The position numbers were made by a program, and so were the translations under genes. This document shows, piece after piece, positions 35,134-46,702 of a DNA stretch of 64,000 nt; the stretch's first letter is position 1, and the number at the start of each line of letters is the position of its first letter. Where the stretch lies: assembly GCA_904066235.2 (NCBI GenBank), contig CAJFCV020000003.1:7316001-7380000 (forward strand), written 5' to 3'. Source of the stretch: Bursaphelenchus xylophilus (Eukaryota; Nematoda; Chromadorea; Rhabditida; Aphelenchoididae). The notes beneath the pieces are model-generated. The model made no database searches and was not told the origin of the DNA. It saw nothing but the letters and a program-made list of their open reading frames with translations.

Positions 35134-37354
35134 TGGGGGTCCTATTTTTGAACTTTTTAAAATTGATTCTAGACCAGAATTTTATGCTGATTACGAATAT
35201 CAAAAAATTGGCTGTGGGTTTTTTGAAACAAACTTTTTATGGTCGATTTTTATCTACCGATACAGTGTTTTTGTATGTTACCGTAATTTGATCAAAATTT
35301 TTTTGGTTTTATTGAACTCGTCATACCCAAAAACCATAGTAGCCATATTTGTATGCCAAACAGACACCACTGTAGAAAGTTATGACCAATTACTGTATAA
35401 ACAAAAAATTGTATAAAAAATACAGTTAATGGAGGAATTGAGGAAAACTGTGATTCGCTTTCTCCCTACTGGTGCTGTGGATCATATTTATGCAAAAAAC
35501 TCAACATCGAAAAAATCCTATGTCACGGCTTGCTTCACTGACTCAGAAATCGTCTTTTAACTTTGGACTAATGTTGCAGGATTCGGATGGACACTTGCGA
35601 GAGATTTAGAAGTCTCAAGCCATCTATGCATACAAGACCGCGGTTGCAAAAGAGATATTGTTTAGAAAAAAGGTAAAATAAAGCTATCAAAAATTTTTAA
35701 ATTATCTAACGTTCTAAGATTATCAGCCCTTATGCCAAAACCACGTTTGCAGAAGTGTAAATTCATAAAAATGGAGGGCTATCTAAATTGGAATTCGAAG
35801 CTTTTCTTGATAAGAATGAACAGTTCGACAAAAATAAAAGAATACCCAAAAGATAATAAAACGGTCTGCAAAAGAGATGACTTTATTTAGGGTACACTAC
35901 GGATCATATACAACTTGCTGGAACAACCCCGAAACGTCTAGAAAATGCACTATGATAAGAGGGCGCTTTCGGTTTGAATACACTAATGAAACTCAAGCAA
36001 ATCGGCGGGGCAAGTGCGTTCAAATAAATAATCAATCAAGTGGTCAGATGACAGTGGCATGACATAAGGAAGTCTAAGTGCCTACAAATAAAGTGGTCAA
36101 GGTTTGTGCGGTGTCGCGGCATTTACGGACAGCCTCTGACATTTTCGGCCAGCCGACACGAAGACGTTTGACGATGCTGCCCGCAAACGCCGTCTGCCCA
36201 CAAAGAGGATGCCCGCAAGTGTGCGCCCATTGTGTTTGCAACGGATTCTTATTATGTATAGTAATCCTATGCGGGATGCCGTAGTTCGGTTACACCACAT
36301 AATTGTGGAGTCAAAGCAGAGCACAAGAAATGATAATAGTAATATAGTGACTAAGTAAGACCTGTAACAGTCAACGTTTTCAAGGCCACCCGCCACGCGG
36401 TAATCATTCAAGTGACCAGCTATCTTCCCTAAGTTGGTTTTCCGTTAGCGGCATTAATAAATTCCCAAATCGCGTGATTTCTCACCTTGAACTTAGGAAT
36501 TGATCTAATCGGCGTTTATTACTCAATCGGCTAGGTAAACGCTTCCCCATTAGATTGAGCAACTCTAATCCCTATAGTCGGCAATTTTCGTTGTAAATAT
36601 ACATAGTTAAACCATACAACTTCAGTCTTTCATTGAGGCCCCAAATCTGTTCATATAACAAGTGTTTAAGACCTGATACTCGTTTTTTAAAGGGCATGAT
36701 ATAACTTTGTTTGCCCTCAACTCACGAATCCAGTGCCTTCACGTGAATTGAATTAAGAAAAAAATTGGAACAATTGTCTTTGTTCTCAACCTATAGGTTT
36801 GCAGTTTGTATTTACGGAGAACTATAAAAAACTTTCATGATCTACAAATAAATTTCTACAGGATTACTGTAGCCGAGAAATACTTTAAAATCTTATCGTT
36901 AGACGACTAGTTATTTCCTTTACAAATCGAGCCTTTAATAAACGATCTGAAAGAGTCAAACAAATCAATAACGGCACAATAAATTAAAGAACTTCCATTT
37001 TATTGCCTAGGTCTGCTTTGCAAAATGAAATCGTTATTGCAACTATGTGGGGAGTGATTAGTTCTATTTTTGAAGTGGTTATTCTTGTGCAATCCGTTTT
37101 ACGATTTCTGGAGACCAAACTAACCTGACCTAAGGGTCCAGATGTTAACCTCAAAGTCCTGGTTCAGAAGTCAAAACTAAGCCAGCGGGTGGACGCCTTT
37201 TGGATCCTTCACGTGAATTAATCTTTTCCCTTCGAAAACAATTGCAAATGTTTGGAAGAATAAAAGGACGATGTTCTTTGGTAAGCGCTTACAAACAACG
37301 GACCAAAAAAGTGCGTTCTTTTGCGGAACAAATTTTTTGTCAAAATAAATTTAC

Positions 37355-37437
37355 AAAAACCAGTGGTCCAAAACTATTGTTGTTAAGTCGTCAGCTCGAC
37401 TTTAGTCACGTTGTCAAGTTGCCGTCATTTTCGTTAT
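37355..37437 (-). repeat. interspersed repeat family A, copy 2 (inverted)
   Basis: Read on the minus strand, it shows TTTGACATAACGAAAATGAC, TTGACAACGTGACT and CTGACGACTTAACAA, in the same order as the other three copies. Confidence 0.75.
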
Positions 37438-37952
37438 GTCAAAACGAATTTTTAAATTGAACTTTCTTGGAAACTTTTTGTTGATTTTTACTAAAAAATC
37501 AGTCTTATATGCAAAACTCGCGTTTGCGTTTGAAAGCTTGGTATATCAGAATTTTCAATTTACAAATAGCGAAATGAGGAAAATGACCCCAGTTTCACGC
37601 AGTTTGAAATCAAGTTGACGTCAGCTTAAAAAATCCTTCAAATTTACAAACCTATCCAAAATATTAATTTTTCTTACACTTCTTGTTAATCGAATTTTCA
37701 CCCGCCTAAATCCATTGATAAGATGAATGAGAAGAAATAAAACTTGTAAACCTAACCAAGGAAAAAAACAAAGTTCTCGATTGCTCGAAGTGACTTTTGA
37801 TCAAAGAGAATTTTGAGAAAAGTGTCCAACGTGAAATGCACACTGAAGGAGTTTTTTATGGTGGTCTGACCGAAAGCTCGATGTGTTACAGGTTGAAAGG
37901 CGAATGGGCATTCCAGACCCATATTTGAATCCTTTTCCCACCTTTTACTTTC

Positions 37953-38079
37953 CCTTTCGGAAAGTCGCCGGACTGATTTTTGGCGTTTGCACTGTGCAAA
38001 AGGAAAGAACTGCACGGTGCAAATTAAAGTTCTCTCACAGTACATTTCGCCGATTTCAGACCGGCGACTTTCCGAAAGG
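37953..38079. mobile_element. 127-bp fold-back element
   Basis: Arms CCTTTCGGAAAGTCGCCGG... (37953-37985) and its inverted copy (38048-38079) differ at only a few positions. The centre has GCACTGTGCAAAAGG and TGCACGGTGCAAA, which are partly inverted too. A diverged relative lies near 42400. Confidence 0.8.
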
Positions 38080-39266
38080 ACTTGTACATGGTTGACACTG
38101 CATACCATTGATTGCTTCCATGAATATGATTGAGATACACACAGACATTACGTGCCAAGTTTTGTCACAAACTTTTCGGATCGTGATTTGTGTGATAAGC
38201 ATTGCATCCGTTGGAAGTCTTATATCAGTAAATAAATAAACGGAAGCAAATCTAACGAGGTCACAATACCCCAGTTTGAAGTCCATCATCTTACGTGCAC
38301 TGCGGCGCTCCACGTCCTTTTATTGCAAGAACAAACATGTTTACGTTTCCGATGAAAAATGTTTACAAGTTACATTTTCAAGAACTTTTTGATGTCTAAA
38401 ATGAAGCCTGCCTTACGTGCAATCGCGGAGAACTGATAAAAAATATTGTTCGGGCCGATCGAACTTCCGGGTGCAAGAATAATAGCGGCAGAAGTTATTG
38501 TAAAGTTCGTACGGGATGTTATTTATTAGAAGTTGGAAAATAGCAAGACGATAAATGACTTTACTACGACTTATTTCTAAAACACGAAAGAATCAGACCG
38601 TGTTACCCTCCTACAAACATGTTAGACGTTGCAATAATTTCCCGCTTTGGGGCTTTAATTTTTTGTCAATTTGGTTTGGCCAGAATGGAACTAGATTCTT
38701 CTAAACATGTTGCAAAAATACTGCATGGCGTGTATTTAAAAAACGGTGGGTTATATCATTCCATCCCCAACATCCAAAATAAGTTGCCTTTAATGAAAAG
38801 TGTAGGAGAGTGGACGTTTTGGATGTCGTGAACAGATTTTAGAGAATCAATAAGAGCAGCGTCGACGGCAAAAAATTAAATATATTCGCCCAAATTATCA
38901 AGTAAAACATTTAAAATGGACTGCTGCCACGATTACAGTATTCTGCACTTTTCTTTTATCGAAAAAGGGAAGGCTTCCAAGTGCAACGTCAGCGCGTTAT
39001 GAAACAGTTTCTCCAAACTATTTTTTTTCAATTCGTAAAAGTTTTAGCCCGCGCTTTCCAGACGCAGCCCTGATATCGAGTGATCTTTGCCGCCGGGGGG
39101 TACGCAAGGCGCGGAGGGCGGTCAAAGAGAAAAGCACTTTTTTTGTCGTATACGGAAAATTTTTTTGCAGAAACGGTATCTTCTACGATTGAAATAGACA
39201 TGATTTTTTATCCCAAAATTCGCAAAAAACAGACCCAGAATCTAAAAAAAATTTCCAAAATAGTTC

Positions 39267-39362
39267 TATTTGACAACCAAAATGACAAACTCAATTTGAC
39301 ATGACAAAAATGACTCCAATTTGATAACGTGACTGACGCATCAAGTTGGCGGCTTAACAGCC
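39267..39362 (+). repeat. interspersed repeat family A, copy 3
   Basis: GACAACCAAAATGACA, ATTTGACATGACAAAAATGA, TTGATAACGTGACTGACGC and CTTAACAGCCC occur in family order. The similarity may begin further left, near 39120. Confidence 0.75.
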
Positions 39363-42300
39363 CTAGTGCCTACTGTATTCAAGATCTAACTCTAATTTTA
39401 ATAGTTTGTTTCCATACGGTGGAAAAGTGTAACAAAAGTACAAAGTATATCAAGATCATAAACATCAAGATATCAGGGAGCACATGGAAACGCCAGGGAA
39501 TAGGTTGAGAGTGCAAGAAGCGCGTGGAGGGAAACAGACGGCCGTCTGACCGAAAAAGTAATCTCAACGTTTTTGGTTGCGATAAGGCGATTTCATAATA
39601 ATGAAAAGGCACTAAAAAAGGGGGCTTCTGCAAAAAAAATCAAAGAACGCAAGCGGTACGGTGAATGTTTTCAACAGTTTTACGCGCCGAACCCTCAGGG
39701 GAAGACGACGGTGATTGGCGGAAATTATCTGGTTTTGGGGTTTTTACTTTTCGACTGGAGAAATACCGTGGAAAAAAGAAGACGTTCATTCGTGGGCATC
39801 GCCGCGTGTCTGTATTGTTGTTGAAACCTTTTTCAAACGGTCAACTTTAATATCACTATATTATTATACAATCTTTTTTCATAGCATCTAACTTGGTTTC
39901 AAACAGGCATGTCTAGACAATTAAAGCTTTTAATTTGTCTGGGGCGGCACTATTATCCATGTACACATCCAAATGATCTGTTTGTGTCGGCTTTAGCAAG
40001 TTTTATCCCTTTAAATTCTAAACTTAGCGTCCGGTATCTTGCCGTTGTAATAACTAACCACCCCGGTTTCTGTGAATATGTTAATACTGTCGTTTTTCCA
40101 ATAGCACAATGCTATGAATGTGTTGTCAACAAGCTTATATAACTCTAGACACCTGATTTTTTAAATTAATAACACAATCCCACATATGTAACTTAATGCT
40201 ATAATAGTTTTAGTCAATGATTCAGTGAGGAAAATTTTTACTTCATTTCCCGCTAAATTTTCGACGTATCAACTTACCCATTAGTTTCGCCTTCATTGGG
40301 TGCCATTTGCCAAGTTCAAAGTGTTATTAGTTGCAGTGGTCTCCAAGGTGTTCTCTTGATGATCTTAAAAGTCTTCTTGATAGATTCTGCCTTGCTTAGT
40401 GCAGCGGTATCCATAAATCAAATAAGCTGCTATTAATCTCCACGCAGTCTTTTATATTCAGTTGTTTTAAAATCCGAACTTTTCGGGACTTTGCAATGAT
40501 GTAACCAGGTGATTGTATTTATGTCAATGTATTTAACCGTATGTATCTTAATACTTATATGTCCTCTTCAACGTCCATAGTGTTACAAGGTAAACTCTGT
40601 AGTTAGTATCCTATACTGTTATTGTGCAGGCGATTGCATAAAGGGTTTAATAAAGTTCATTCGCGAGGAATCATAAATATATTGCTCTTTTAAAGCTGAA
40701 CCGCTAGACGTGAGAAAACGAAGGCGGAACAATGATGTAATAAATCACAATGGTAGTCCGGTTACAGTACTGGTTACGGTAAATATAATACGTAAGTAAA
40801 AGCAACAAAGAACTAACGATTACACAGAAGCAAACTGAAAACTTAATTTCATTTGTACGAAAGGTTAACGGATATGTAATTACCGTGGATTGTAACAAAA
40901 CAGTAGGCCATATAGGATCCAATCAAAAAACTACCAAGACTCTTAAAACAACTTAAATCGCCCCAAAATTTGTTCCAAATCTGGTCACAACACCAATATG
41001 AAAATTAGTGATAACCCGTTGATCAAGACCAACCTTCGCCTGATAAATGGGCCGGGGAAAGAAAAACGTTGGAAGATCGAGGGTTTCCAATTCCGGTGCT
41101 GGGCAGTGCAAGCTGCGGCAATGACATAATAAAAGAAAAAAAATGTTAAGAAAGCAGAAACGGAAAGAGTAAGCAGATCAGGTGATAAGTCGTTGTTACA
41201 AGTGGCAATGTGAGGAAAACGTGGCAAAAATTAATGCAGCATTATCGTGAGAGACAAAAAAATAACTAAAAATATATTAGCCTAGCAATTTCTAAAACTA
41301 AATGGCACCAAGAAAGCTCAGTTTTAGGCTATGATTCTAATGAAATTATAAAGTTCAAAAAAAGTCCATTAATTTTTTATGATCTAAATAGAATATGCAC
41401 TACTAAAGTCATCATTTTTGACAGTTTACGCATCCCTCAGCCAAGATTCCGACCCCATCGCGCTGCACGTATTTCGGCGATAAAAAACGAACTAAAAAAC
41501 GACGGTGATAATAATAAACGAGCAAAAAAATGCAAAACGAAAAACGATAGTCAACGTGATTGTCATCTGAAACGCAACAAATGAAAACGTTGCCTTTGTG
41601 GGTGCATTTAGAAAACAAATAAATGATCGACGAATGAAACATCAATTATTGCAGAAAAGTTGCAAGAGAAAGGGAAAACAGATGGGTGATCTCCGATGAC
41701 TATTCATACACTCGTGATTGGTGATAGTGTTAAAACTTAAAAAGAAAGAGTCGGACATACAGGAAAAGTAGGAGGAGGAAAGGTGGTTGGGTGTAGTTTG
41801 ACAAAAAAAATAGATAATACGATATCTACATAATGACAATCGTATGCTTCAAACAAATTGTAGACTCCTTTTCTGATCAATATTCCTTTTTTAACCATGT
41901 GTAATCAGGTGCTCCAGATTTGGAATGCACAAATTTATCACGAGAATTTCATTGGAAGCATGTCGTTTGGAGCAACGGACGCAACAATCAATCTGACGCA
42001 ATTCCCATCGTAAAACCGTTAAAAACTAGTGTAACTCCTTCCCAAATGATCAAGGATTACGCTTCGTAAAGTCATAAACTATAAATAAGCCGCTGCTCAG
42101 CTACCGTTTGAAAGTGTGGCAAAGTAATTACGGTATCATAACAAATTTGCTGTTTTGATTGGGAATTCGATAGGCAGGAAAGGTTTCTTGTTTTGATTGA
42201 CATTCTCAGTCATTATATACCAAAAGAGATAAGCAGTAAGCGGCAGTACTGAAGAAATGTTATGCAATATCACAAGTATCGAAAAGATAATTGTTCGTGT

Positions 42301-42399
42301 TATTGAGGAAAAAATAAGCCAAAGGCATCGCCGGCCAAGGATTGAATTGAAAACCGGGATAGGAAATGAGTTACTGCGCATGTAACGAGTTGTTTACCA

Positions 42400-42480
42400 G
42401 CCCGTTCGAAAAGTCGTTGGAGTGACTTTTACGACATGCACTATGCAAAAAAAGTACTGTTTGCAAATAAATATACAGAA
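42400..42480 (+). repeat. diverged relative of the 37953-38079 fold-back element
   Basis: TTCGAAAAGTCGTTGGAGTG...GCACTATGCAAA...TTTGCAAATAAA follows the left half of that element base for base, with scattered changes. The right arm is not recognisable. Confidence 0.5.
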
Positions 42481-43122
42481 CTGTTTTGTGTAATGTATAA
42501 TGTTTTGAGAAATTGCAAAACAAAATAAATCTCGCGGAATTTCTTATCGCATTAATGGCTGTTATTTGACGTGTAGGGCATGCCTTAATAACTGATGTCT
42601 TAATAATAGCTGTGCAACGCCAAAACACTCGTTAATTAATAAAAAAATTGTGAAGGAAACCCCGCGACGCGCAAAAATCTGCAATGGTACACGGGGAACA
42701 CTGCATCTGTCAATGATTTGTACAGGTTATCTTCATAGCATCCTCGGTTCACCCTGTGCCCCAATAACTCACTTGTTTTTTATTATTTTTATTATCAACG
42801 AAATCTTTTTTGTACGCAGAGAACAGAGAATATGAAACCCACATGGCAATCACACCATGTTTAAAATATGGATGCCTGCTTCCTTTTACAGCCTGCGGCA
42901 ACGTTTTTTTGTTTATAGAAATTGATTCCTCGATGGAAAAACAGAGAAAAGTGGTGCAACCCAAGGTCATTCAAAGCTTTTGAAGACCACGGAGTGGTCA
43001 GACCTACAGAACATACTTTCTACATCCCGAAGTCATGCAGAGTTGGAAAGACACAACGGCAAATATACCCAAAAATTTTCAAAAATCCTAAATTTCAAGT
43101 AGATATTTAAATTCCCATGATA

Positions 43123-44154
43123 AGGCGTTGCGGTAGCCAGCGAAAAGGAAATATCCTATATCGAAGCCGAGTCCGATTTATTATTTCACGAACTGGCAAC
43201 CCTCGGAATTTCGCAGGTAAAGTGCACAGAACACAACGTCTGCAAAACTGATCTTGAGACCACATTAAGAGTTTACAATTGTCTCAGCTTGATTACAACC
43301 GTAGGCGTCGACCAATACTTTCGTCGGCCTTCAAATGCGCATTCTACCGCAAAATCATCGAAATAACTGAAGGTATACCCCCAAATGTAGTCATCAAAGA
43401 TCATTAATGTTATTTTGTTGTCGTATCAACAAAGCTGTTATTCTCTCCGAGAACATGATCTATTATCATAAAGATGCATTTGATTTATAAAATTTGTTCT
43501 CCGCTACACATCTCAAATGAAGTTATGACAAAGATCACATGCTGTCGTATCACTCTATATTCAGAGTCATGACACACGTGTCTTTCGTATGAATTCTTTA
43601 TCATTGAAAAGACTTTTCTAGAACAAGTTAGTCAAAAACAGTTTTGATTATCTTCGAACATTTTCAGACGACCTTTAAAGATTCGTCGGGAAGAAACCGC
43701 GACTATCAGCCACCGAAAAGTGATGATATAAAACTTTTCAGCTCAACTTCCTTCAAGACCGATTTTTTGTTCAAATAAAACCACTGATAATGAAAGAAAT
43801 CCATTCCAAATTTACTTATCCTTACAGTTAGACGTAATTTTGTGTCATTATGTATTTTCCATAACTTTTATTCATTTATCAGCAACAGCAGCTATCAAAT
43901 CCATCTTAATTAAACTTTTCAACGACCTTTCAAAGCCGTAAAGGCGAAGATACGTAAAGATTTATCGAACTCCATTAAATTACAACATAATCTTTGCAAA
44001 TTTCAAGCCCATCGAGAATGGAATAATACCTAAACTCTACGAATTGAACAAAGGGAACTGCGATCTGTGTGTTTACACTCAATTTGCAAATCATGCTTCC
44101 AAAAAAATAACAAGAGCCGATGACTCGTATTGTTTGTCAAAAAGTCCTCTATGA
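43123..44154 (+). pseudogene. coding-like fragments, probably a decayed multi-exon gene
   Basis: Several open stretches without start codons follow one another. 43124-43216 (ISYIEAESDLLFHELATLG) is joined by a plausible GTAAAG...GTCTCAG intron to 43288-43372 (LDYNRRRRPILSSAFKCAFY). A short one begins at 43435 (VILSENMIYYHKDAFDL). 43673-43778 (DSSGRNRDYQPPKSDDIK) follows an ATTTTCAG and ends in a TAA inside AATAAA. 43979-44154 reads NIIFANFKPIENGIIPKLYE. Codon-like composition is better than in the surroundings, but frames shift and stop between pieces. I recognise no family. It may instead be a live gene whose exons I failed to join. Confidence 0.35.
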
Positions 44155-44958
44155 AATGCACGTATCATTGCGTTTTGAGAATAGAACTGATAAAAATACT
44201 TTAAACTGATTAATTTGGACCATAATATTTACAGTTCTCGAAACTTATTTTCTACATTGTAGTAAGCTGCAGCCCTGAAGCTATCATTATTTTGTTGGAA
44301 GAATCGCTTTCTTTGGTCTCAATAAAATAAATTTCATGGTTAACAGTAACTTTAGTTGTAATTTACGGCAGTGCAAAGTCGACGTTTTACAGGTCTAGAA
44401 TTTCTGTTTTTATTACTTTCAAAGTGTTCATTACAACGTACGGATCATAAAAATATCAAAAAAACTTTCAGTGCCATGAAAAATCAGACTGATAACCATC
44501 ACTACTACAATTTTAATGTGGTTGTTAAAAGGTGTCAATTCATTCTTTTCAGGTGTATGCAGTACATAAAGAGACCATTAAACTTTACATTAAAGACCTA
44601 TAGGTTATGATCTGAAGGAATTTCTTGACGAAAACAAGCTCCAATTTACACTACTTTTATGACAAAAGTCGATACGAGTTTGCTCTCATAAAAACATGAT
44701 GAATCGAAAGTTTAATCAAATTGGAAGGCTCAAGAGTAATGAAACCGAATGTTTTGCGAAGGAAACGCAAAAAATAAAGTTAAAAGTGTGATTGTTTTTT
44801 TTTACATTTCCTACAACCTGTAGGAAGTGTAATCGAGTAGGACCCTATTTTTTACACATGTGATGCATTAAAGGACGCTAGCCCATTTAAAAAACAAAAC
44901 TAACAAGATCAACTTCAAAGCAAAAACTAAATCAAAATTGAATAAAAGCAAAACTTAC
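44155..44958. other. gene-free stretch
   Basis: About 800 A/T-rich bases without splice-supported frames. Nothing recognised. Confidence 0.5.
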
Positions 44959-45137
44959 TCAAAAAATAGGTCCAACAAAACCTCCCATGAAGCCATATAC
45001 ACGTGATGCAGTTGAACAATCGCCAGGTTGACTCAAAACGCGAGATATAGAGTTATTGTAAATCGAAGCCCAAGAAATCTGATCAAACCCAGCTTCCGAA
45101 AAAGAAATGACCCCGTCTGATGCATCAAATAGTAATG
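44959..45137 (-). CDS. candidate terminal exon, unrecognised
   Basis: A minus-strand stretch follows a good acceptor (CTCTGCTTCCAG) at 45138-45149 and stays open for about 60 codons to a TGA at 44959. It reads LLFDASDGVISFSEAGFDQI then SWASIYNNSISRV and ends GFMGGFVGPIF. Composition is protein-like, and 'GTAAG' follows the stop. I cannot find its 5' exon. It may belong with the small membrane-protein frame at 45916-46080 on the same strand. Confidence 0.3.
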
Positions 45138-45915
45138 CTGGAAGCAGAGAATAAGTGTAATACGGTAATAAAAAATATTTACTACTCAACAAACATCCTC
45201 GAATGACATTAGTTTTCAGCCAAAATCACAGAAAACAACAGTAAAACTATACAGAAAATGATAATAATTTAATAAACGGTGACCTCTTAAAAAACAATGT
45301 CACCACGGCGATGAATAAATTCACATCCCGGCCCCAACAAACCCCGCGAAGTACTCTCTCAAAAACCCCCTGAACATAAACATTCCAGACAAAACAAACA
45401 CTGTTCCGGGTTCATGAACTCTGTGGCCCGATCTCCTTGGCCTGCGTTATATTTCGACACTTTTCCCGTCCCTCTACACGCTTTTTATTTGAAAAAGAAT
45501 ATTTTCAAAGCGACCAAAAAGCCGAATGCCATCCTCTCTAAACACACTCTCCCCCCGAACACTTGGTCCAAGACGTCGGGCCGTACGTGAGGACTTTCAA
45601 AATATATGGGAAAACGAGGAAGTTGGGCTGGGTAAAGCCAGAGGGCTTCGTGTTTTCATCATTTATTTTTGAAGGGAACGCCGGCAAATCCGTCACATGA
45701 AACGCCGTGCAAGTGGAGTGAAACTGTGGTCTGACCATTGATGCCGCATTTAAAGTTTTAAAAAATTTATTTCCCAAAAAAGGCAACATGTTGCAACAGC
45801 AAAACACAATAAACTTTTGTCAATTTCGAAACTTAGAAGTTATTAATTCGCAGTGTAAGCCTGAAGCGATAGTCAAATAAAGCAATGTGTCCCATCTAAT
45901 ACAAGGCGATCCAAA
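45138..45915. other. gene-free stretch
   Basis: No supportable gene. A minus-strand frame at 45538-45807 has no coding-like composition. No repeats recognised. Confidence 0.5.
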
Positions 45916-46080
45916 TCACCGTATTCGATCCAACATATGCGACAATATACGACACTGCGCATCCTCGGAGCCACCTTTAGAGCAAAGGTTCATCACCACG
46001 CCCAGAACAATTAGAATCGTCAATATCACAATCCAGAAGGCGACATAGATTAATAATAAACAGCACCTTAGATGGGACAT
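45916..46080 (-). CDS. candidate small single-pass membrane protein (54 aa)
   Basis: The frame MSHLRCCLLLIYVAFWIVIL... begins at 46080 and ends at 45916. It holds one strong hydrophobic helix (about residues 7-30), then a Cys-containing polar tail (NLCSKGGSEDAQCRILSHM). A pyrimidine-rich acceptor (CTTCTCTACCAG) lies about 14 nt before the ATG. A longer frame extends upstream to 46224, so this could be the last exon of a bigger gene. No family recognised. Confidence 0.4.
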   Translation of the reverse strand: MSHLRCCLLLIYVAFWIVILTILIVLGVVMNLCSKGGSEDAQCRILSHMLDRIR

Positions 46081-46702
46081 CCGGTAAGTTCCACTGGTAG
46101 AGAAGATCCTCGGGTATCTTACAAAACTCAACTCTGTGGATCGTCCACTTTCGAGTGAATTCATCATCTCGTTCAATAAAAACAAAATGTGGAAAACTGA
46201 GCTTTTTCGATTATGCACATCCACATGGACAAGGTGAAATTAACCGTAAAATAGGTAAATAAATACCCGCACACTCTTCTGGAACACATAAGTTGTTGAA
46301 ACATCATCTCAGAAGACCCAAATGTGAATAAACACCAACAATAACTTGATTTTTCATAGATTAGTAGCGCCGATGTTCAGTTTTGTATGTAATATTATCT
46401 GCAAAGTCGTCAAGCTGAAAAAACACAAGTTTTCGGTACGCACAAAACCCTTGAATAATGTATCAACAATCAATCAATATTTTTGGTCATATAAATCGAA
46501 ATTGAGATTGGCGGTAACTTTGGGCGCAGCTTGGCGAAGACTCTCTGAACGAAAACATTGAAGGCGCGCAATCGATGGACAGTAAAGTTTAAAAAAAAAA
46601 ACGGACGCTACACAATTCAAACTGGAACTCCAGAGCACAGTACTATTTTTGAAGATAAGTTGTTAAAAATTAGAAAATCGACCGAATGGGCCATTAGAAA
46701 TC
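46081..46702. other. intergenic region upstream of the AP-2 gene
   Basis: 600 bp that should contain the AP-2 promoter and 5' untranslated region. No TATA element or other site stands out. Confidence 0.5.

Larger units (their letters stand above)
33567..35627. repeat. 2-kb palindrome (two inverted arms of about 760 bp and a 310-bp centre)
   Basis: Sequence 33724-34492 returns, reverse-complemented and nearly identical, at 34803-35560. Both arms even encode the same 109-codon frame on opposite strands (33879-34208 minus, 35087-35416 plus) with one differing residue. Beyond the main arms, 33567-33619 and 35574-35627 are again inverted copies of each other, so the duplication was once longer and the left side gained about 100 bp. 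Each arm carries tRNA-like A and B boxes. No transposase or tandem repeat is visible. Confidence 0.95.
35628..43122. other. long gene-free region with several repeats
   Basis: 7.5 kb in which I support no gene. It contains two copies of repeat family A, a 127-bp fold-back element (37953-38079) and a diverged relative of it (about 42400-42480). A locally GC-richer patch lies at 36090-36240, with no open frame of interest. Short frames throughout look random. Confidence 0.5.

Noticed and set aside
39379..39850. Overlapping frames of 61-84 codons
   Set aside because: No acceptor, no coding-like bias, partly within repeat-adjacent DNA.
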